From assembly GCA_910577175.1 (NCBI GenBank), contig CAJTLU010000014.1:30468-94467 (forward strand): a stretch of DNA of 64,000 nt. The letters are read 5' to 3'. Below are positions 7,113 through 16,075 of the stretch, piece by piece (within the stretch, counting starts at the first letter, position 1; each line of letters begins with the position of its first letter). Below the pieces are notes generated by a model. It saw nothing but the letters and a program-made list of their open reading frames with translations, was not told where the DNA came from and did not search any database. The stretch comes from an uncultured Lachnospiraceae bacterium. GTDB taxonomy: Bacteria; Bacillota; Clostridia; Lachnospirales; Lachnospiraceae. Position numbers and translations under genes: made by a program.

Positions 7113-8147
7113 TTACACCAGGAACTCGGATATCATAATCAGGAGGCAGATGATACAGCCCACAAACAGCGAGGGACTGAGTACCGAAAGAACCGGATTC
7201 CTCTTCTCCTCCTCTGTCCCGCTTCCTTTTTCCTTTCTCCGGAATATCGTCTTGAAGTATTCCGTCCGTCCCGTGCTTCTTAAAAAATAGCCTACAATCA
7301 AAATAACCCCGGCTACGGCAAGCACCGTCCCCGGCACCGACGCAAGAATCCCGCCCGTCACATCTTCCGGTTCTGTATTCAGATACGCCGTAAGCCATTC
7401 TTTCTCCTGGATTGGCACGCCACCTGCTTTCTCCAGCAATTCTGCCATCAATCCCGTATTTCCCACTGCCTCGGCTGCAAGATATTCATTGTGCAGCCCT
7501 GTCAGATAGTTCACTACAGCATATAAAAGCACGACCGAACGGCCATTAATGTAAAAGTGCATCACCATAGACGGCAGAATGGAGCCTGCAGCTTCATTAA
7601 TCAGGCAGAACATAACACCCAATACAACCGCATAACTGAACTGGTTCAGATTCATATGCATAATGCCGAATAAAAACGCTGACAAAACAATTGCCACGAA
7701 TACGCTGGTCCTGCGGTAGCCTTGATACAGCACCCCCCGGTAAATCAGTTCCTCACAAAGCATCGGCATACCTGCAACAACAAAAAGCACCACTGGCAAC
7801 GGATACTGCAGAATCAGCTCTGTCATATGACCGCTGACGATATTCGTTGAAAATAACTGTGAAATCACATTGACAAACTCTGCGATTTTATCCATGCAGA
7901 CTGCTAACGGCAGCAGCAAAAGCCACTGCTTCCATGTAAGCGGATTAATTCCGATACTTTCCCTTAACGGACGCCTCTGCCAAAAAAGATAAAAGGCACA
8001 TGGCAGTACCATAAAAAATTCAATTAAAAACTGCAGGAACAGCAAATCCTGTATGCCAAGGAATATCACCAAAGGCATTAAAAACTGTGACATTATAATA
8101 CTGAGTAAAAACAACCGGTTCGCGTCAACCGCATACTTACGCTTCAT
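7113..8147 (-). CDS. CPBP-family intramembrane metalloprotease
   Basis: 344 residues with about eight membrane helices. The CPBP (CAAX protease / bacteriocin-processing) signature is present: E132-E133-x3-R137 (CEELIYRG), then F-x3-H164-x3-N168 (GIMHMNLN), and a further conserved His in VMHFYING. These glutamate/histidine residues face a catalytic cavity in the membrane. Bacterial members process peptides or anti-sigma factors or give immunity to bacteriocins; no substrate gene is adjacent, so the role here is open. The C-terminal 40 residues after the last helix pair are basic and acidic mixed and probably cytoplasmic. Confidence 0.88.
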   Translation of the reverse strand: MKRKYAVDANRLFLLSIIMSQFLMPLVIFLGIQDLLFLQFLIEFFMVLPCAFYLFWQRRPLRESIGINPLTWKQWLLLLPLAVCMDKIAEFVNVISQLFSTNIVSGHMTELILQYPLPVVLFVVAGMPMLCEELIYRGVLYQGYRRTSVFVAIVLSAFLFGIMHMNLNQFSYAVVLGVMFCLINEAAGSILPSMVMHFYINGRSVVLLYAVVNYLTGLHNEYLAAEAVGNTGLMAELLEKAGGVPIQEKEWLTAYLNTEPEDVTGGILASVPGTVLAVAGVILIVGYFLRSTGRTEYFKTIFRRKEKGSGTEEEKRNPVLSVLSPSLFVGCIICLLIMISEFLV

Positions 8148-8303
8148 ATCTCTTCCTCCGCTGTGCTGTCTCTTCTTATAGTATACATTTTTTTCATCTA
8201 TATTTCTAGCTTTTTTTTCTAATTTATGCTATACTCATATTTATAGCACTTTTTTGGAATTTTGTTTCTAAGGAAAGAAACCATCCGCTAAATAAAGAGA
8301 AAA

Positions 8304-8392
8304 GGTCTGTCGCACAAAGCGGGCCGCTCCGGATATGGCAGATTCTCAGTCTGGAATAAAGAGTCTGGCCGCGGCCTTTCACGCGACCGCCC
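8304..8392 (+). ncRNA. Candidate structured leader RNA before the thioesterase gene
   Basis: GTCGC (8309-8313) pairs with GCGAC (8383-8387), AAA with TTT, and GGCCGC (8322-8327) with GCGGCC (8371-8376), closing a 43-base apical part with its own small hairpin (CAGA/TCTG, 8339-8353). It ends about 20 bases before the start codon. It matches no riboswitch I recognise. Confidence 0.4.
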
Positions 8393-8412
8393 TATAATTT
8401 TAAGGAGAACTT

Positions 8413-9114
8413 ATGTATTCTTTTTCTACAAGAGTCCGGTACAGTGAAACAGATGCTTCCCTGCAACTGTCTTATCCTTCGATTATTAATTATTTTCAGG
8501 ATTGCAGCATCTTCCATTCCGAGGAGCTTGGTATCGGCATACAGTTCCTGAGAGAGCGGAACCGCGTCTGGCTGATGAATTCATGGCAGATTGAAATCCT
8601 GCGCCTCCCGCAGTTTGGCGAGAGCCTCCATGTCAATACATGGGCCCACGACTTTAAAACTATGTTTGGCTACCGTAACTTTACACTGACCGACCCGGAG
8701 GATACGCCTGCTGTCATTGCCAATTCCGTCTGGGTATTTGCGGATACCGAAACCGGTCACCCGACACGCGTCACAGAAGAATATGCTGCTTATTATCCGC
8801 TGGAGCCTGCCCTCCCGATGGACTATGCCCCCCGGAGAATTACACTTCCGGCAGAATGGACGCCTGCCGCCCCGATTACGGTTACAGTCTCCCATATTGA
8901 CTCAAACCAGCATGTCAACAACGCACAATATGTTGCTATGGCATCTGCATTACTCCCTTGCACGGACTACCGGAGACTTCGTGTCGAATACAAAAAATCC
9001 GCCCGGCTCGGCGATGTCCTTTATCCGCGCCTCGCTGTGCAGGAGGACTCCTGTACGGTCGCACTGGCCGCAGAGGACGGTGCACCGTTTGCCGTTATGG
9101 AATTTAAAAAATAG
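8413..9114 (+). CDS. Acyl-ACP thioesterase (FatA/FatB family)
   Basis: 233 residues made of two hot-dog folds, as in the acyl-ACP thioesterase family. The N-terminal half has RYSETDASLQLSYPSIINYFQD and WLMNSWQIEI; the second half carries the catalytic stretch HIDSNQHVNNAQYV (Asp/Asn...His...). The enzyme releases fatty acids from acyl carrier protein in the cytoplasm. AAGGAG at 8401 sets the start. It is 29 bases upstream of cvfB, so the two are probably one transcript, preceded by the structured leader. Confidence 0.9.
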   Translation: MYSFSTRVRYSETDASLQLSYPSIINYFQDCSIFHSEELGIGIQFLRERNRVWLMNSWQIEILRLPQFGESLHVNTWAHDFKTMFGYRNFTLTDPEDTPAVIANSVWVFADTETGHPTRVTEEYAAYYPLEPALPMDYAPRRITLPAEWTPAAPITVTVSHIDSNQHVNNAQYVAMASALLPCTDYRRLRVEYKKSARLGDVLYPRLAVQEDSCTVALAAEDGAPFAVMEFKK

Positions 9115-9143
9115 CCTGATAACAAAGAGAGGAATCTACATTT

Positions 9144-10013
9144 ATGATTATGCTTGGACAAATGCAGACACTTACCGTCTGCAGGTCAACAGAAAACGGA
9201 ATTTATCTGGAAAGCCCGGCTGGAACGGCGCCTTCCCTTTCTGACGATACGGCAGCCGTTCCGGAAACACGTGTACTGCTTCCGCGCAACCAGGTGCCGG
9301 AGGGTATCCGGCACGGGGACTCCCTGCGGGTATTCGTTTACCGCGACTCGGAGGACCGTATCATTGCAACTACCCAGACCCCGCCCCTGACCCTTGGCGA
9401 AACTGCCGTACTAACCGTTAAGGAAACCTCGCAGAATGGAACCTTTCTCGACTGGGGACTGGCAAAGGATTTATTTCTGCCGTTTAAGGAACAGACTGTT
9501 AAGGTAAAGCCTGGAGAGCAGATTCTTGTCGCGCTCTATATCGATAAAAGCGGACGTCTCTGCGCTACGATGCACGTCTATGAGTATCTCTCCGGCAATG
9601 CCCCGTATCACAAGGACGACCATGTAACCGGCATCGTCTATGAAAACATCGACGAGTTCGGAACCTATGTTGCGGTAGACTCGCTCTATTCCGCGCTGAT
9701 TCCGCGCCGCGAGGTCATCTCACCGCTCCGCCCGGGTACGGTAGTGACTGCCCGGGTTACAAAGGTGCAGCCGGACGGCCGTCTGGAATTAAGCCTCCGC
9801 GAAAAGGCTTATCTCCAGCTCGATACGGATGCCGAACGGGTTCTGACCCTTTTAAAAGAGGCAGGCGGCTTCCTTCCGTACCATGACAAGTCAAATCCGG
9901 AGGCAATCAAGGCAAAGTTTGCACTGAGCAAAAACTCCTTTAAGCGTGCCATCGGGCACTTATACAAGGAAGGCCTCATTACTCTGGAAGAAAACGGAAT
10001 CCGGATGAACTAA
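9144..10013 (+). CDS. cvfB: CvfB-family S1 RNA-binding protein
   Basis: 289 residues with three S1-like OB domains (about 5-65, 70-140, 150-215) and a C-terminal winged helix (about 225-289; FALSKNSFKRAIGHLYKEGLI), the domain order of CvfB/YitL. In staphylococci CvfB binds RNA and affects virulence gene expression; in other Firmicutes its role is little studied. Start at 9144 has AGAGAGG 11 bases upstream. Second gene of the transcript; terminators follow. Confidence 0.9.
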   Translation: MIMLGQMQTLTVCRSTENGIYLESPAGTAPSLSDDTAAVPETRVLLPRNQVPEGIRHGDSLRVFVYRDSEDRIIATTQTPPLTLGETAVLTVKETSQNGTFLDWGLAKDLFLPFKEQTVKVKPGEQILVALYIDKSGRLCATMHVYEYLSGNAPYHKDDHVTGIVYENIDEFGTYVAVDSLYSALIPRREVISPLRPGTVVTARVTKVQPDGRLELSLREKAYLQLDTDAERVLTLLKEAGGFLPYHDKSNPEAIKAKFALSKNSFKRAIGHLYKEGLITLEENGIRMN

Positions 10014-10020
10014 ACTAAAA

Positions 10021-10054
10021 TCCCGTCTCTTTTTCCGGGACGGGACTTTTTACA
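10021..10054 (+). terminator. Terminator after cvfB
   Basis: TCCCGTC (10021-10027) pairs with GACGGGA, followed by a run of five T on the plus strand. Confidence 0.8.
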
Positions 10055-10060
10055 CAAATA

Positions 10061-10094
10061 GAAAACAGGGACTGCCAATCAGCGCAGTCCCTGT
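10061..10094 (-). terminator. Terminator after yvyF on the minus strand
   Basis: Perfect 11-base arms (10065-10075 and 10084-10094) around an eight-base loop; on the minus strand the stem is followed by TTTTCTATTT, so it serves the converging yvyF transcript. Confidence 0.75.
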
Positions 10095-10138
10095 CTGTTT
10101 CTATACCTTTTTCCAAAAATAAAATCCTGTGATGCAGA

Positions 10139-10546
10139 CTAGTCCCTGTCCAAAAAGCGCATCTGCGGACCCTGTCCCTTTTCCGGCTTCTTAACCGGCT
10201 CTATCTTTGGCCTTGTCAGCTCCGTAAAGCTATTGATATGCTTTGCCTTACATACATCGCAAAAGCGCCCGGTACGAATCATCTTACCGCATCCCTCGCA
10301 CTCTAAGCCTACCTGCGAGTCATCACTAAACGCAAGACGCTCCTCACGAATCCAGCGCTTAATCTGGGCAACCGTTACCTCGGTCTCCTCAGCAACCTGC
10401 TGCATTCCTGCATGCGGATGGTCATACACATAATCACGCACTTCATCAAACTTAATGTCCAACGCCTTTAAACAATCCGGGCAAAGCGGCTGTCCGCCAA
10501 TATAGTTAAACAAACGGCTGCATGATTTACAATTTCTTACATCCAT
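10139..10546 (-). CDS. yvyF: YvyF-type flagellar operon protein (TIGR03826 family)
   Basis: 135 residues with an N-terminal zinc ribbon (C6-x2-C9 in NCKSCSRLF, then CPDC), a helix-turn-helix-like middle (VAEETEVTVAQIKRWIREER) and a second Cys cluster (CEGCGKMI, CDVCKAKH). The family lies between comFC and flgM in Bacillus, and here it directly follows comFC, as expected. It is thought to take part in flagellar gene control, but the mechanism is not settled. The genes that normally follow (flgM, flgN, flgK, flgL) are absent here. Confidence 0.88.
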   Translation of the reverse strand: MDVRNCKSCSRLFNYIGGQPLCPDCLKALDIKFDEVRDYVYDHPHAGMQQVAEETEVTVAQIKRWIREERLAFSDDSQVGLECEGCGKMIRTGRFCDVCKAKHINSFTELTRPKIEPVKKPEKGQGPQMRFLDRD

Positions 10547-10581
10547 TTTCCTTACCTCCTCTTTCCAGAAACATTTTCCCT

Positions 10582-11319
10582 TTACTCACTTCCGATACAG
10601 ATACATACTCCGTACACGTTCGGAATCCCGTTCTCCTTCAATATCTCCGCGCAGGCTGACATCGTACTTCCCGTTGTATAAATATCGTCTACAACCGCTA
10701 CCGCTGCCGGAAGCTCTTTTAACGCATCCGCCTCTTTCCTGTTCCAGGCAATCGAACCGGAGAGATTCCTCTGCCGTTCGCCGGGAGCCAGTCCGCTCTG
10801 GGGAAGCGTATTTTTAACACGTGTGAGAAGCCGCAGACTGACAAGCCCCGTCCTCTCCGCAAGTCCTTCCGATATAAGCTCTGCCTGGTTAAACCCGCGG
10901 TAACGCCTCCGTTCCGGAGAAACCGGTACCGGCACAAACGCTGTCACACCGTACCGCAAAAGCTGCCTTCCAAAACACTGTGCCATATGCCGTACATAAA
11001 AATCCGCATACTCTCTTCTTCCGTCATACTTAAATGCAGCGATGGATTTCTTCATTGCTCTGTCATACTGCCAGACAGCAAAATTCCGTGTCACCGACGG
11101 CCGTCTTGTTTCGCACCTCACACAATACTCTTTCGTGTCATCGGTGATTTCTCTTCCACACCCCATACAGACAGGCTCCGTAACAAACCGGAGCACACCC
11201 GCACAGGCAGGACAGGTACTGCTCTCCCACGGAATGCGGAGCTCTCCGCAAACCGGACAACGTGGCGGAAACAGACAGGCAAGAAAAGGATTCTCTCTTT
11301 GTGCGGTTTCTTTTCCCAG
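10582..11319 (-). CDS. comFC: ComF-family amidophosphoribosyltransferase-like protein, probable CTG start
   Basis: ComFC-type protein needed for DNA uptake and linked to recombination. Visible: an N-terminal zinc ribbon (PRCPVCGE, TCPACAG, CMGCGREI, CVRC) and a PRPP-binding loop VVDDIYTTGSTM near the C terminus. The first usual start codon in frame is a GTG at 11196, but that would cut off the first two Cys pairs. The frame stays open back to a stop at 11341, contains no ATG, GTG or TTG before those Cys pairs, but has a CTG at 11319 nine bases after AGGAGG (11329-11334). From there the protein has 245 residues, the normal ComF length. Preceded by recD2 and followed by yvyF. Confidence 0.85.
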   Translation of the reverse strand: MGKETAQRENPFLACLFPPRCPVCGELRIPWESSTCPACAGVLRFVTEPVCMGCGREITDDTKEYCVRCETRRPSVTRNFAVWQYDRAMKKSIAAFKYDGRREYADFYVRHMAQCFGRQLLRYGVTAFVPVPVSPERRRYRGFNQAELISEGLAERTGLVSLRLLTRVKNTLPQSGLAPGERQRNLSGSIAWNRKEADALKELPAAVAVVDDIYTTGSTMSACAEILKENGIPNVYGVCICIGSE

Positions 11320-11467
11320 ACTCCTGTCCCTCCTCTTTTCCTATTCTTCTTCTATCTTACAATATTTTTTTGTCAAATACAAGACTTTCTAAAAAAAACT
11401 TGAATTTCCACAGTGTTCGGACTATAAAGCACATACAAAATACAGAAATGAAAACACCAAAAAGAGC

Positions 11468-13690
11468 TTACCTTTTTCCCATTTCACTCAGATGTCCTGA
11501 CAACCCCGAGTACCGTTTCATCTCATCCGTATTTCCAATCATTGCATCCACCATAGCCGCACTCCCCACTATCATAACGCACTGCTTTGCTCTTGTGACT
11601 GCCGTATACAAAAGGTTCCGGTTCATTAACAGACGCGGTCCTGAAAGTAACGGCAGCACAACTGCCGGATATTCGCTTCCCTGTGCCTTATGGATGGTCG
11701 CCGCATACGCCAGCTCCAGCTCGTCAAGCTGTGAAAACGGATACTCCGCAATCCTCCCCTCTTCAAACTCCACGCTGAGCCGTTCCGAAAAGAAATTGAT
11801 TTCCCGGATTGTCCCGCAATCCCCGTTAAATACTCCGGTCCCGCTTTCCGTCGGAATCCCGTAACGGCTCCGTACCTCCCATTCCGTCTGGTAATTATTT
11901 TTTATCTGCATCACCTTATCGCCTTCGCGGAATATCCCTCTGCTGTTTTCTTTCTCTTTTTTGGACGGCTCTGCCGGGTTCAGATGCTCCTGCAGCAGCT
12001 CGTTCAGGCGCTCCACGCCAAGCTCTCCCTTCCGCATCGGCGTCAGCACCTGGATTTCCTGCGGTCTTACCTTGATATAGCGCGGCAGCTTTTCCTTAAC
12101 CAAATAAAGAATCGACTTCTGTATCACGCCGATATCCTCTCTCTGCAGAAAGAAAAAGTCCTTACTCTTATTATCCAGCCGGATTTCATCCCCGGCATGA
12201 ATTTTGTGGGCATTGGTTACAATATCGCTTTCCTGCGCCTGACGGAAAATCTTATCGAGCGTCACGACCTGGAAGCAGCCGGAGGAAATAATATCCCGCA
12301 GCACATTTCCCGGCCCGACCGAAGGAAGCTGGTTCACATCGCCGACCAGCACTACCCTTGTTCCGATGGTAATCGCTTTCAGCAACGCCTGCATCAGATA
12401 AATATCCACCATTGACATCTCGTCAATGATAAGCATATCGCACTCCAGCGGATTCTCCTCATTCCGCTCGAAATTCATCCGGTTTCCCGCTGCCTCCGAT
12501 ACCTTCAATTCGAGCAGACGGTGAATCGTCCTTGCTTCCCTGCCCGTAGTTTCCGTCATACGCTTTGCCGCGCGCCCGGTAGGCGCTGCCAGCAGAATAT
12601 CCAGTCCCTCATTTTCAAAAAAGCGCAGCATTGTACGGATTGTCGTTGTTTTTCCGGTGCCAGGCCCGCCTGTTAAAACAAACACACCACTGCGCGCCGT
12701 TTCAAATACCGCGCGCCTCTGCAGCGTATCCAGTTCAATCTCCTCATCCTGCTCGAGAACCTTTAGCTTTGTCTCCAGTACCGAATCCGGCAAATCATAG
12801 GTAACATTCAAATCCAGCAGCATACGCGCCGTATTCAGCTCGGTATAATACGCCGTCGCCCCGTAAATCAGCCGGTCGCCCTCTACTTCCCTTACGATAA
12901 TCTTTTTCTCTATCTGTAAAAACTCAATCTGCCGTTTTACCGCTTCTCTTCCCAGCTCTAACATGTCACAAGAGCTCTGCAGCAGCTCCTCCTCCGGCAA
13001 ATAGACATGCCCTGCATTTCCCGCCGTCAGGAGCGCATAAAAAACACCCGCCCGGATACGGTATTCAGAGTCCCGGCGCAGTCCGACATGCACAGCAATC
13101 TCGTCCGCAATACGGAACCCTACGCCGTCAATATCCTCTGCCAGACGGTACGGATTTTCCAGAATGACTGTCTCCATCTGCCCTTTGTACTTCTCATAAA
13201 TCTTGACGGCAAGCGTGTTGGAAATCCCGTACTGCTGCAAAAACAGCATAGCGTTCCGCATTTCTCTCTTTTCCGTAAACTGCTCGTAAATTGCTCGCGC
13301 CGACTTCTCGCTGATTCCCGATATTTCCGAAAGACGCTCCGGCTCTTCCTCCATAATCCGGAAGGTATCCTCCTTAAACCGGCGCACAATTCTTGCCGCC
13401 AGCTTTGCCCCGACCCCCTTAATTGCTCCCGAAGCAAGATAGCGTTCCATTGCAACCGCATTTTCCGGCTCCTGCACCTCATAATGCTCTGCCTGAAACT
13501 GTTCCCCATATACGGCATGCACTGTATAAGAACCGGTAACCAGCAGATAATCGCCTTCACTGACTGCAGAAAAATTGCCGACGCATACCGTATCGTCTTC
13601 GTCATTTTCCAGTGTCAGTATTGTGTACCCGTTCTTCGGGTTCTGGTACTTAATCCTCGTCACATACCCCTTTAAAGTCTCTTTTTCCAT
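11468..13690 (-). CDS. recD2: ATP-dependent RecD2-type DNA helicase
   Basis: 740 residues, usual for RecD2. An N-terminal OB-like domain (1-75) and helix-hairpin-helix region (about 95-190) precede two superfamily 1B helicase domains: Walker A GGPGTGKTT, Walker B IIDEMSMVD, and the late motif TIHKAQGSEYPAV with YTAVTRAK. RecD2 unwinds DNA 5'-3' and takes part in repair and replication-fork processing outside RecBCD. It sits between the flagellar rod genes and comF-yvyF. Confidence 0.94.
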   Translation of the reverse strand: MEKETLKGYVTRIKYQNPKNGYTILTLENDEDDTVCVGNFSAVSEGDYLLVTGSYTVHAVYGEQFQAEHYEVQEPENAVAMERYLASGAIKGVGAKLAARIVRRFKEDTFRIMEEEPERLSEISGISEKSARAIYEQFTEKREMRNAMLFLQQYGISNTLAVKIYEKYKGQMETVILENPYRLAEDIDGVGFRIADEIAVHVGLRRDSEYRIRAGVFYALLTAGNAGHVYLPEEELLQSSCDMLELGREAVKRQIEFLQIEKKIIVREVEGDRLIYGATAYYTELNTARMLLDLNVTYDLPDSVLETKLKVLEQDEEIELDTLQRRAVFETARSGVFVLTGGPGTGKTTTIRTMLRFFENEGLDILLAAPTGRAAKRMTETTGREARTIHRLLELKVSEAAGNRMNFERNEENPLECDMLIIDEMSMVDIYLMQALLKAITIGTRVVLVGDVNQLPSVGPGNVLRDIISSGCFQVVTLDKIFRQAQESDIVTNAHKIHAGDEIRLDNKSKDFFFLQREDIGVIQKSILYLVKEKLPRYIKVRPQEIQVLTPMRKGELGVERLNELLQEHLNPAEPSKKEKENSRGIFREGDKVMQIKNNYQTEWEVRSRYGIPTESGTGVFNGDCGTIREINFFSERLSVEFEEGRIAEYPFSQLDELELAYAATIHKAQGSEYPAVVLPLLSGPRLLMNRNLLYTAVTRAKQCVMIVGSAAMVDAMIGNTDEMKRYSGLSGHLSEMGKR

Positions 13691-13764
13691 TGTTTCGTTG
13701 TCCTTTTTGTTCTAAAAGAAATGCGCTACGGACCAAAGCCCGCAGCGCCCGAAAAAACTTCCTG

Positions 13765-14184
13765 TTATTCCTCTGTTTCCGAAACCTCCGGAGCCTTCTC
13801 TGCTTTCACCTCCGCAGAACCTTCCAAAGCTTCCTTGACCGGAGAAACCGTATTGCGTTTCATGGAGTCATACAGCTGCTGTGCCAGACCAAGCTCTCCG
13901 TTTTCTGCAATCTGCTTTGCGTACTCCTGATACATCATATCTCCGAAATAGGAAAGATACTCGTTCTCGTCTTCCCCGCTACTTGTCATGGCATCTTTCA
14001 TCTGCTTCATTACCTTTTCCACAAGGTAAGCCTCAAACTCCTTGCAGACCGACATAATCTCCTCGTCGGTCGCCTCCCCGCTTCCCATACCGGACAGTTT
14101 GTTCTGCAGGCTCCCTGCCTTGCTATCCCCCGCACTGTTCTGCAGCCGGGAATACATCAAATCATTGCTCAATCCGACGTTCAT
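13765..14184 (-). CDS. Flagellar rod-binding protein (FlgJ N-terminal type)
   Basis: 139 residues corresponding only to the rod-binding part of FlgJ: CKEFEAYLVEKVMKQMKDAM, then YFGDMMYQEYAKQIAENGELGLAQQLYDSM. The muramidase domain of proteobacterial FlgJ is absent, as is normal in Clostridia. It is exported and caps the growing flagellar rod. Last gene of the mreB-flgF-flgG-flgJ group, after a 124-base gap. Confidence 0.88.
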   Translation of the reverse strand: MNVGLSNDLMYSRLQNSAGDSKAGSLQNKLSGMGSGEATDEEIMSVCKEFEAYLVEKVMKQMKDAMTSSGEDENEYLSYFGDMMYQEYAKQIAENGELGLAQQLYDSMKRNTVSPVKEALEGSAEVKAEKAPEVSETEE

Positions 14185-14333
14185 TGTCTCCTCCTGTATC
14201 TATCTCCTGCGTCTCCGCATTCTACATACGACTTTTATGTTCCAAACACTGCGCCAGTCTCCGGAACCTTCCAGGTTATCCAAAACTACAAAGATGCAGG
14301 ACATCTCTATGTATCGCCCTCAGACCTGCGCGC

Positions 14334-15209
14334 TTAACCACGGAGGTTGTTCGCCTGCTGTAACATCTGGTCGGATGCCGTGATTACCTTTGAGTTCATT
14401 TCATAGGCACGCTGTGCCACAATCAGATTCACAATTTCATCTACCGTCTGTACATTGGAAGCCTCCAGATATCCGGAACGGATGGTGCTGCGCTTTAATG
14501 CCTCATCGGATACCTCCATACGCGGCTCACCGGAAGCCGGGCTCTCCTGATACAGACTGCCGGAAAGCTTCAGCAGACCGGACGGATTGTTGAACTGCAC
14601 AAGACCAAGCTGTCCGCGCAGTACCATCTGCGTCTTATATTTCTTTTCTGCTTCTGTATCAGCGCCTTCCGTATCAGGTGTTTCCGGCGTCACTTCGACT
14701 CTGATTTCTTCAAAAATTCTACCGTCAGAGTCTACCGACAGCTTCGTTACATCCGTTGTGCGGTCCAGCACAATCGGACTTCCATTGATATCGAGCATCG
14801 GATAACCTTCGCTGTTTGTCAGCGCAAGACCATTGGTATCAATCGCAAACAGGAGCGAACCATTCCGCGTATACGCTGTCTCTCCTCTCGGCGTCTGCAG
14901 GGCAAAAAAACCTTCCCCGTCAATCGCTAAATCAAACGGATTCTCTGTCTCCGTCATATTTCCCTGCTTAAAACGGGATGTAATCGCGCCCGTCCGTACT
15001 CCGGCGCCTACCTGTCCGATTACCGGCTTCGGGTCGCCGTTGTTGTCTGTCGTCTCGGTCTGCAGCTTCTGATAGAGCAGGGAACGGAACTCTACCGTTT
15101 CCTTTTTATAACCAATCGTATTTACATTGGCAAGGTTATTTGAAATCGTATCAACATTAGTCTGCTGTGCAATCATTCCCGATGCACCGGTCCACAAAGA
15201 TCTTAACAT
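14334..15209 (-). CDS. flgG: Flagellar distal rod protein FlgG-like (FlhP)
   Basis: 291 residues. N-terminal rod motif (SGMIAQQTNVDTISNNLANVNTIGYKK), central FDLAIDGEGFFALQTPRGE motif shared by FlgF/FlgG/FlgE, and C-terminal motif (SNVQTVDEIVNLIVAQRAYEMNSKVI) that polymerises in the rod. Position after mreB and a second paralogue matches flhO-flhP of Bacillus. FlgG forms the distal rod of the flagellum outside the membrane. Confidence 0.9.
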   Translation of the reverse strand: MLRSLWTGASGMIAQQTNVDTISNNLANVNTIGYKKETVEFRSLLYQKLQTETTDNNGDPKPVIGQVGAGVRTGAITSRFKQGNMTETENPFDLAIDGEGFFALQTPRGETAYTRNGSLLFAIDTNGLALTNSEGYPMLDINGSPIVLDRTTDVTKLSVDSDGRIFEEIRVEVTPETPDTEGADTEAEKKYKTQMVLRGQLGLVQFNNPSGLLKLSGSLYQESPASGEPRMEVSDEALKRSTIRSGYLEASNVQTVDEIVNLIVAQRAYEMNSKVITASDQMLQQANNLRG

Positions 15210-15232
15210 GCCGTCACCTCTTTCTTATTCCA

Positions 15233-16006
15233 CTATACACGTCCGACTGAATTTACCGCGTTATCTAACGTCTGGTCAACCGACTGGATTACCTTCTGGT
15301 TCGCTTCGTATGCCCTTGTAATCGCAATCAGGTTTACCATTTCGCTGATTACATTGACATTGGACTGCTCTGTAAATCCCTGGCGGATTAACCCTGTGGC
15401 ATCCTTTTCTACAGCGCCGTCCACCGGCTCATACATTACGTCGCCATACTTTTTCAGATAATCGTAATCTTCGAAATCATGCAGCAGGATTCGGTCTACA
15501 TATTCTCCGTCTGCATAGATACTGCCGTCAACATCTACCAAAATCTCACCTGCATCCGTCGGCACTAAAACATCGCCTGATTCTCCCTGCAAATGATTCC
15601 CTTCGGAGTTTACGACATAGCCGTCACTCGTCATATGAAAACCGCCAGCCCGCGTATATCTGAGATTTGTCTCTCCGTTACGGTTCGTAACCGCAACCTG
15701 GAAGAATCCCTCGCCGTCAATTGCCAGGTCAAACGTATTCTCCGTTTCACGCAGTGAGCCGCCCGTATAATCCGTATATACCTCGCCAACCTTCACGCCA
15801 AGACTCATACTGCCGATGATACGCTCGCCGTTCGGTTCCGACTTATCCTTTATCTTAATCGCCAGCTGTTCGTCGAACGACTGCGATGTCACACCCTCCT
15901 TCTTGTAGCCTACTGTTGCCGAATTTGCCAAGTTATTCGAGATAACGTCCAGGCGCTTCTGCTCATTTGCCATACCGGTCCATGCTGTATATAATCCTCG
16001 AACCAC
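15233..16006 (-). CDS. flgF: Flagellar basal-body rod protein FlgF-like (FlhO)
   Basis: 257 residues, paralogue of the next gene. N-terminal NANEQKRLDVISNNLANSATVGYKK-type rod motif near residue 15-38, central FDLAIDGEGFFQVAV, C-terminal NVISEMVNLIAITRAYEANQKVIQ. It belongs to the proximal rod. It lies 69 bases after mreB and 23 before flgG, so cotranscription is likely; no separate sigma-D promoter was recognised. Confidence 0.88.
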   Translation of the reverse strand: MVRGLYTAWTGMANEQKRLDVISNNLANSATVGYKKEGVTSQSFDEQLAIKIKDKSEPNGERIIGSMSLGVKVGEVYTDYTGGSLRETENTFDLAIDGEGFFQVAVTNRNGETNLRYTRAGGFHMTSDGYVVNSEGNHLQGESGDVLVPTDAGEILVDVDGSIYADGEYVDRILLHDFEDYDYLKKYGDVMYEPVDGAVEKDATGLIRQGFTEQSNVNVISEMVNLIAITRAYEANQKVIQSVDQTLDNAVNSVGRV

Positions 16007-16075
16007 TTTTTTTCTCCTTTCATCAAACTGCTTTATCTCGCCTCCATGCAGGTTACAAACAGCCTCTTGCTGTTG

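Noticed and set aside
13690..14337. Long plus-strand frame opposite the rod-binding gene, ending in a protein-like stretch
   Set aside because: No ribosome site, opposite to well-supported recD2/flgJ genes, no family resemblance.
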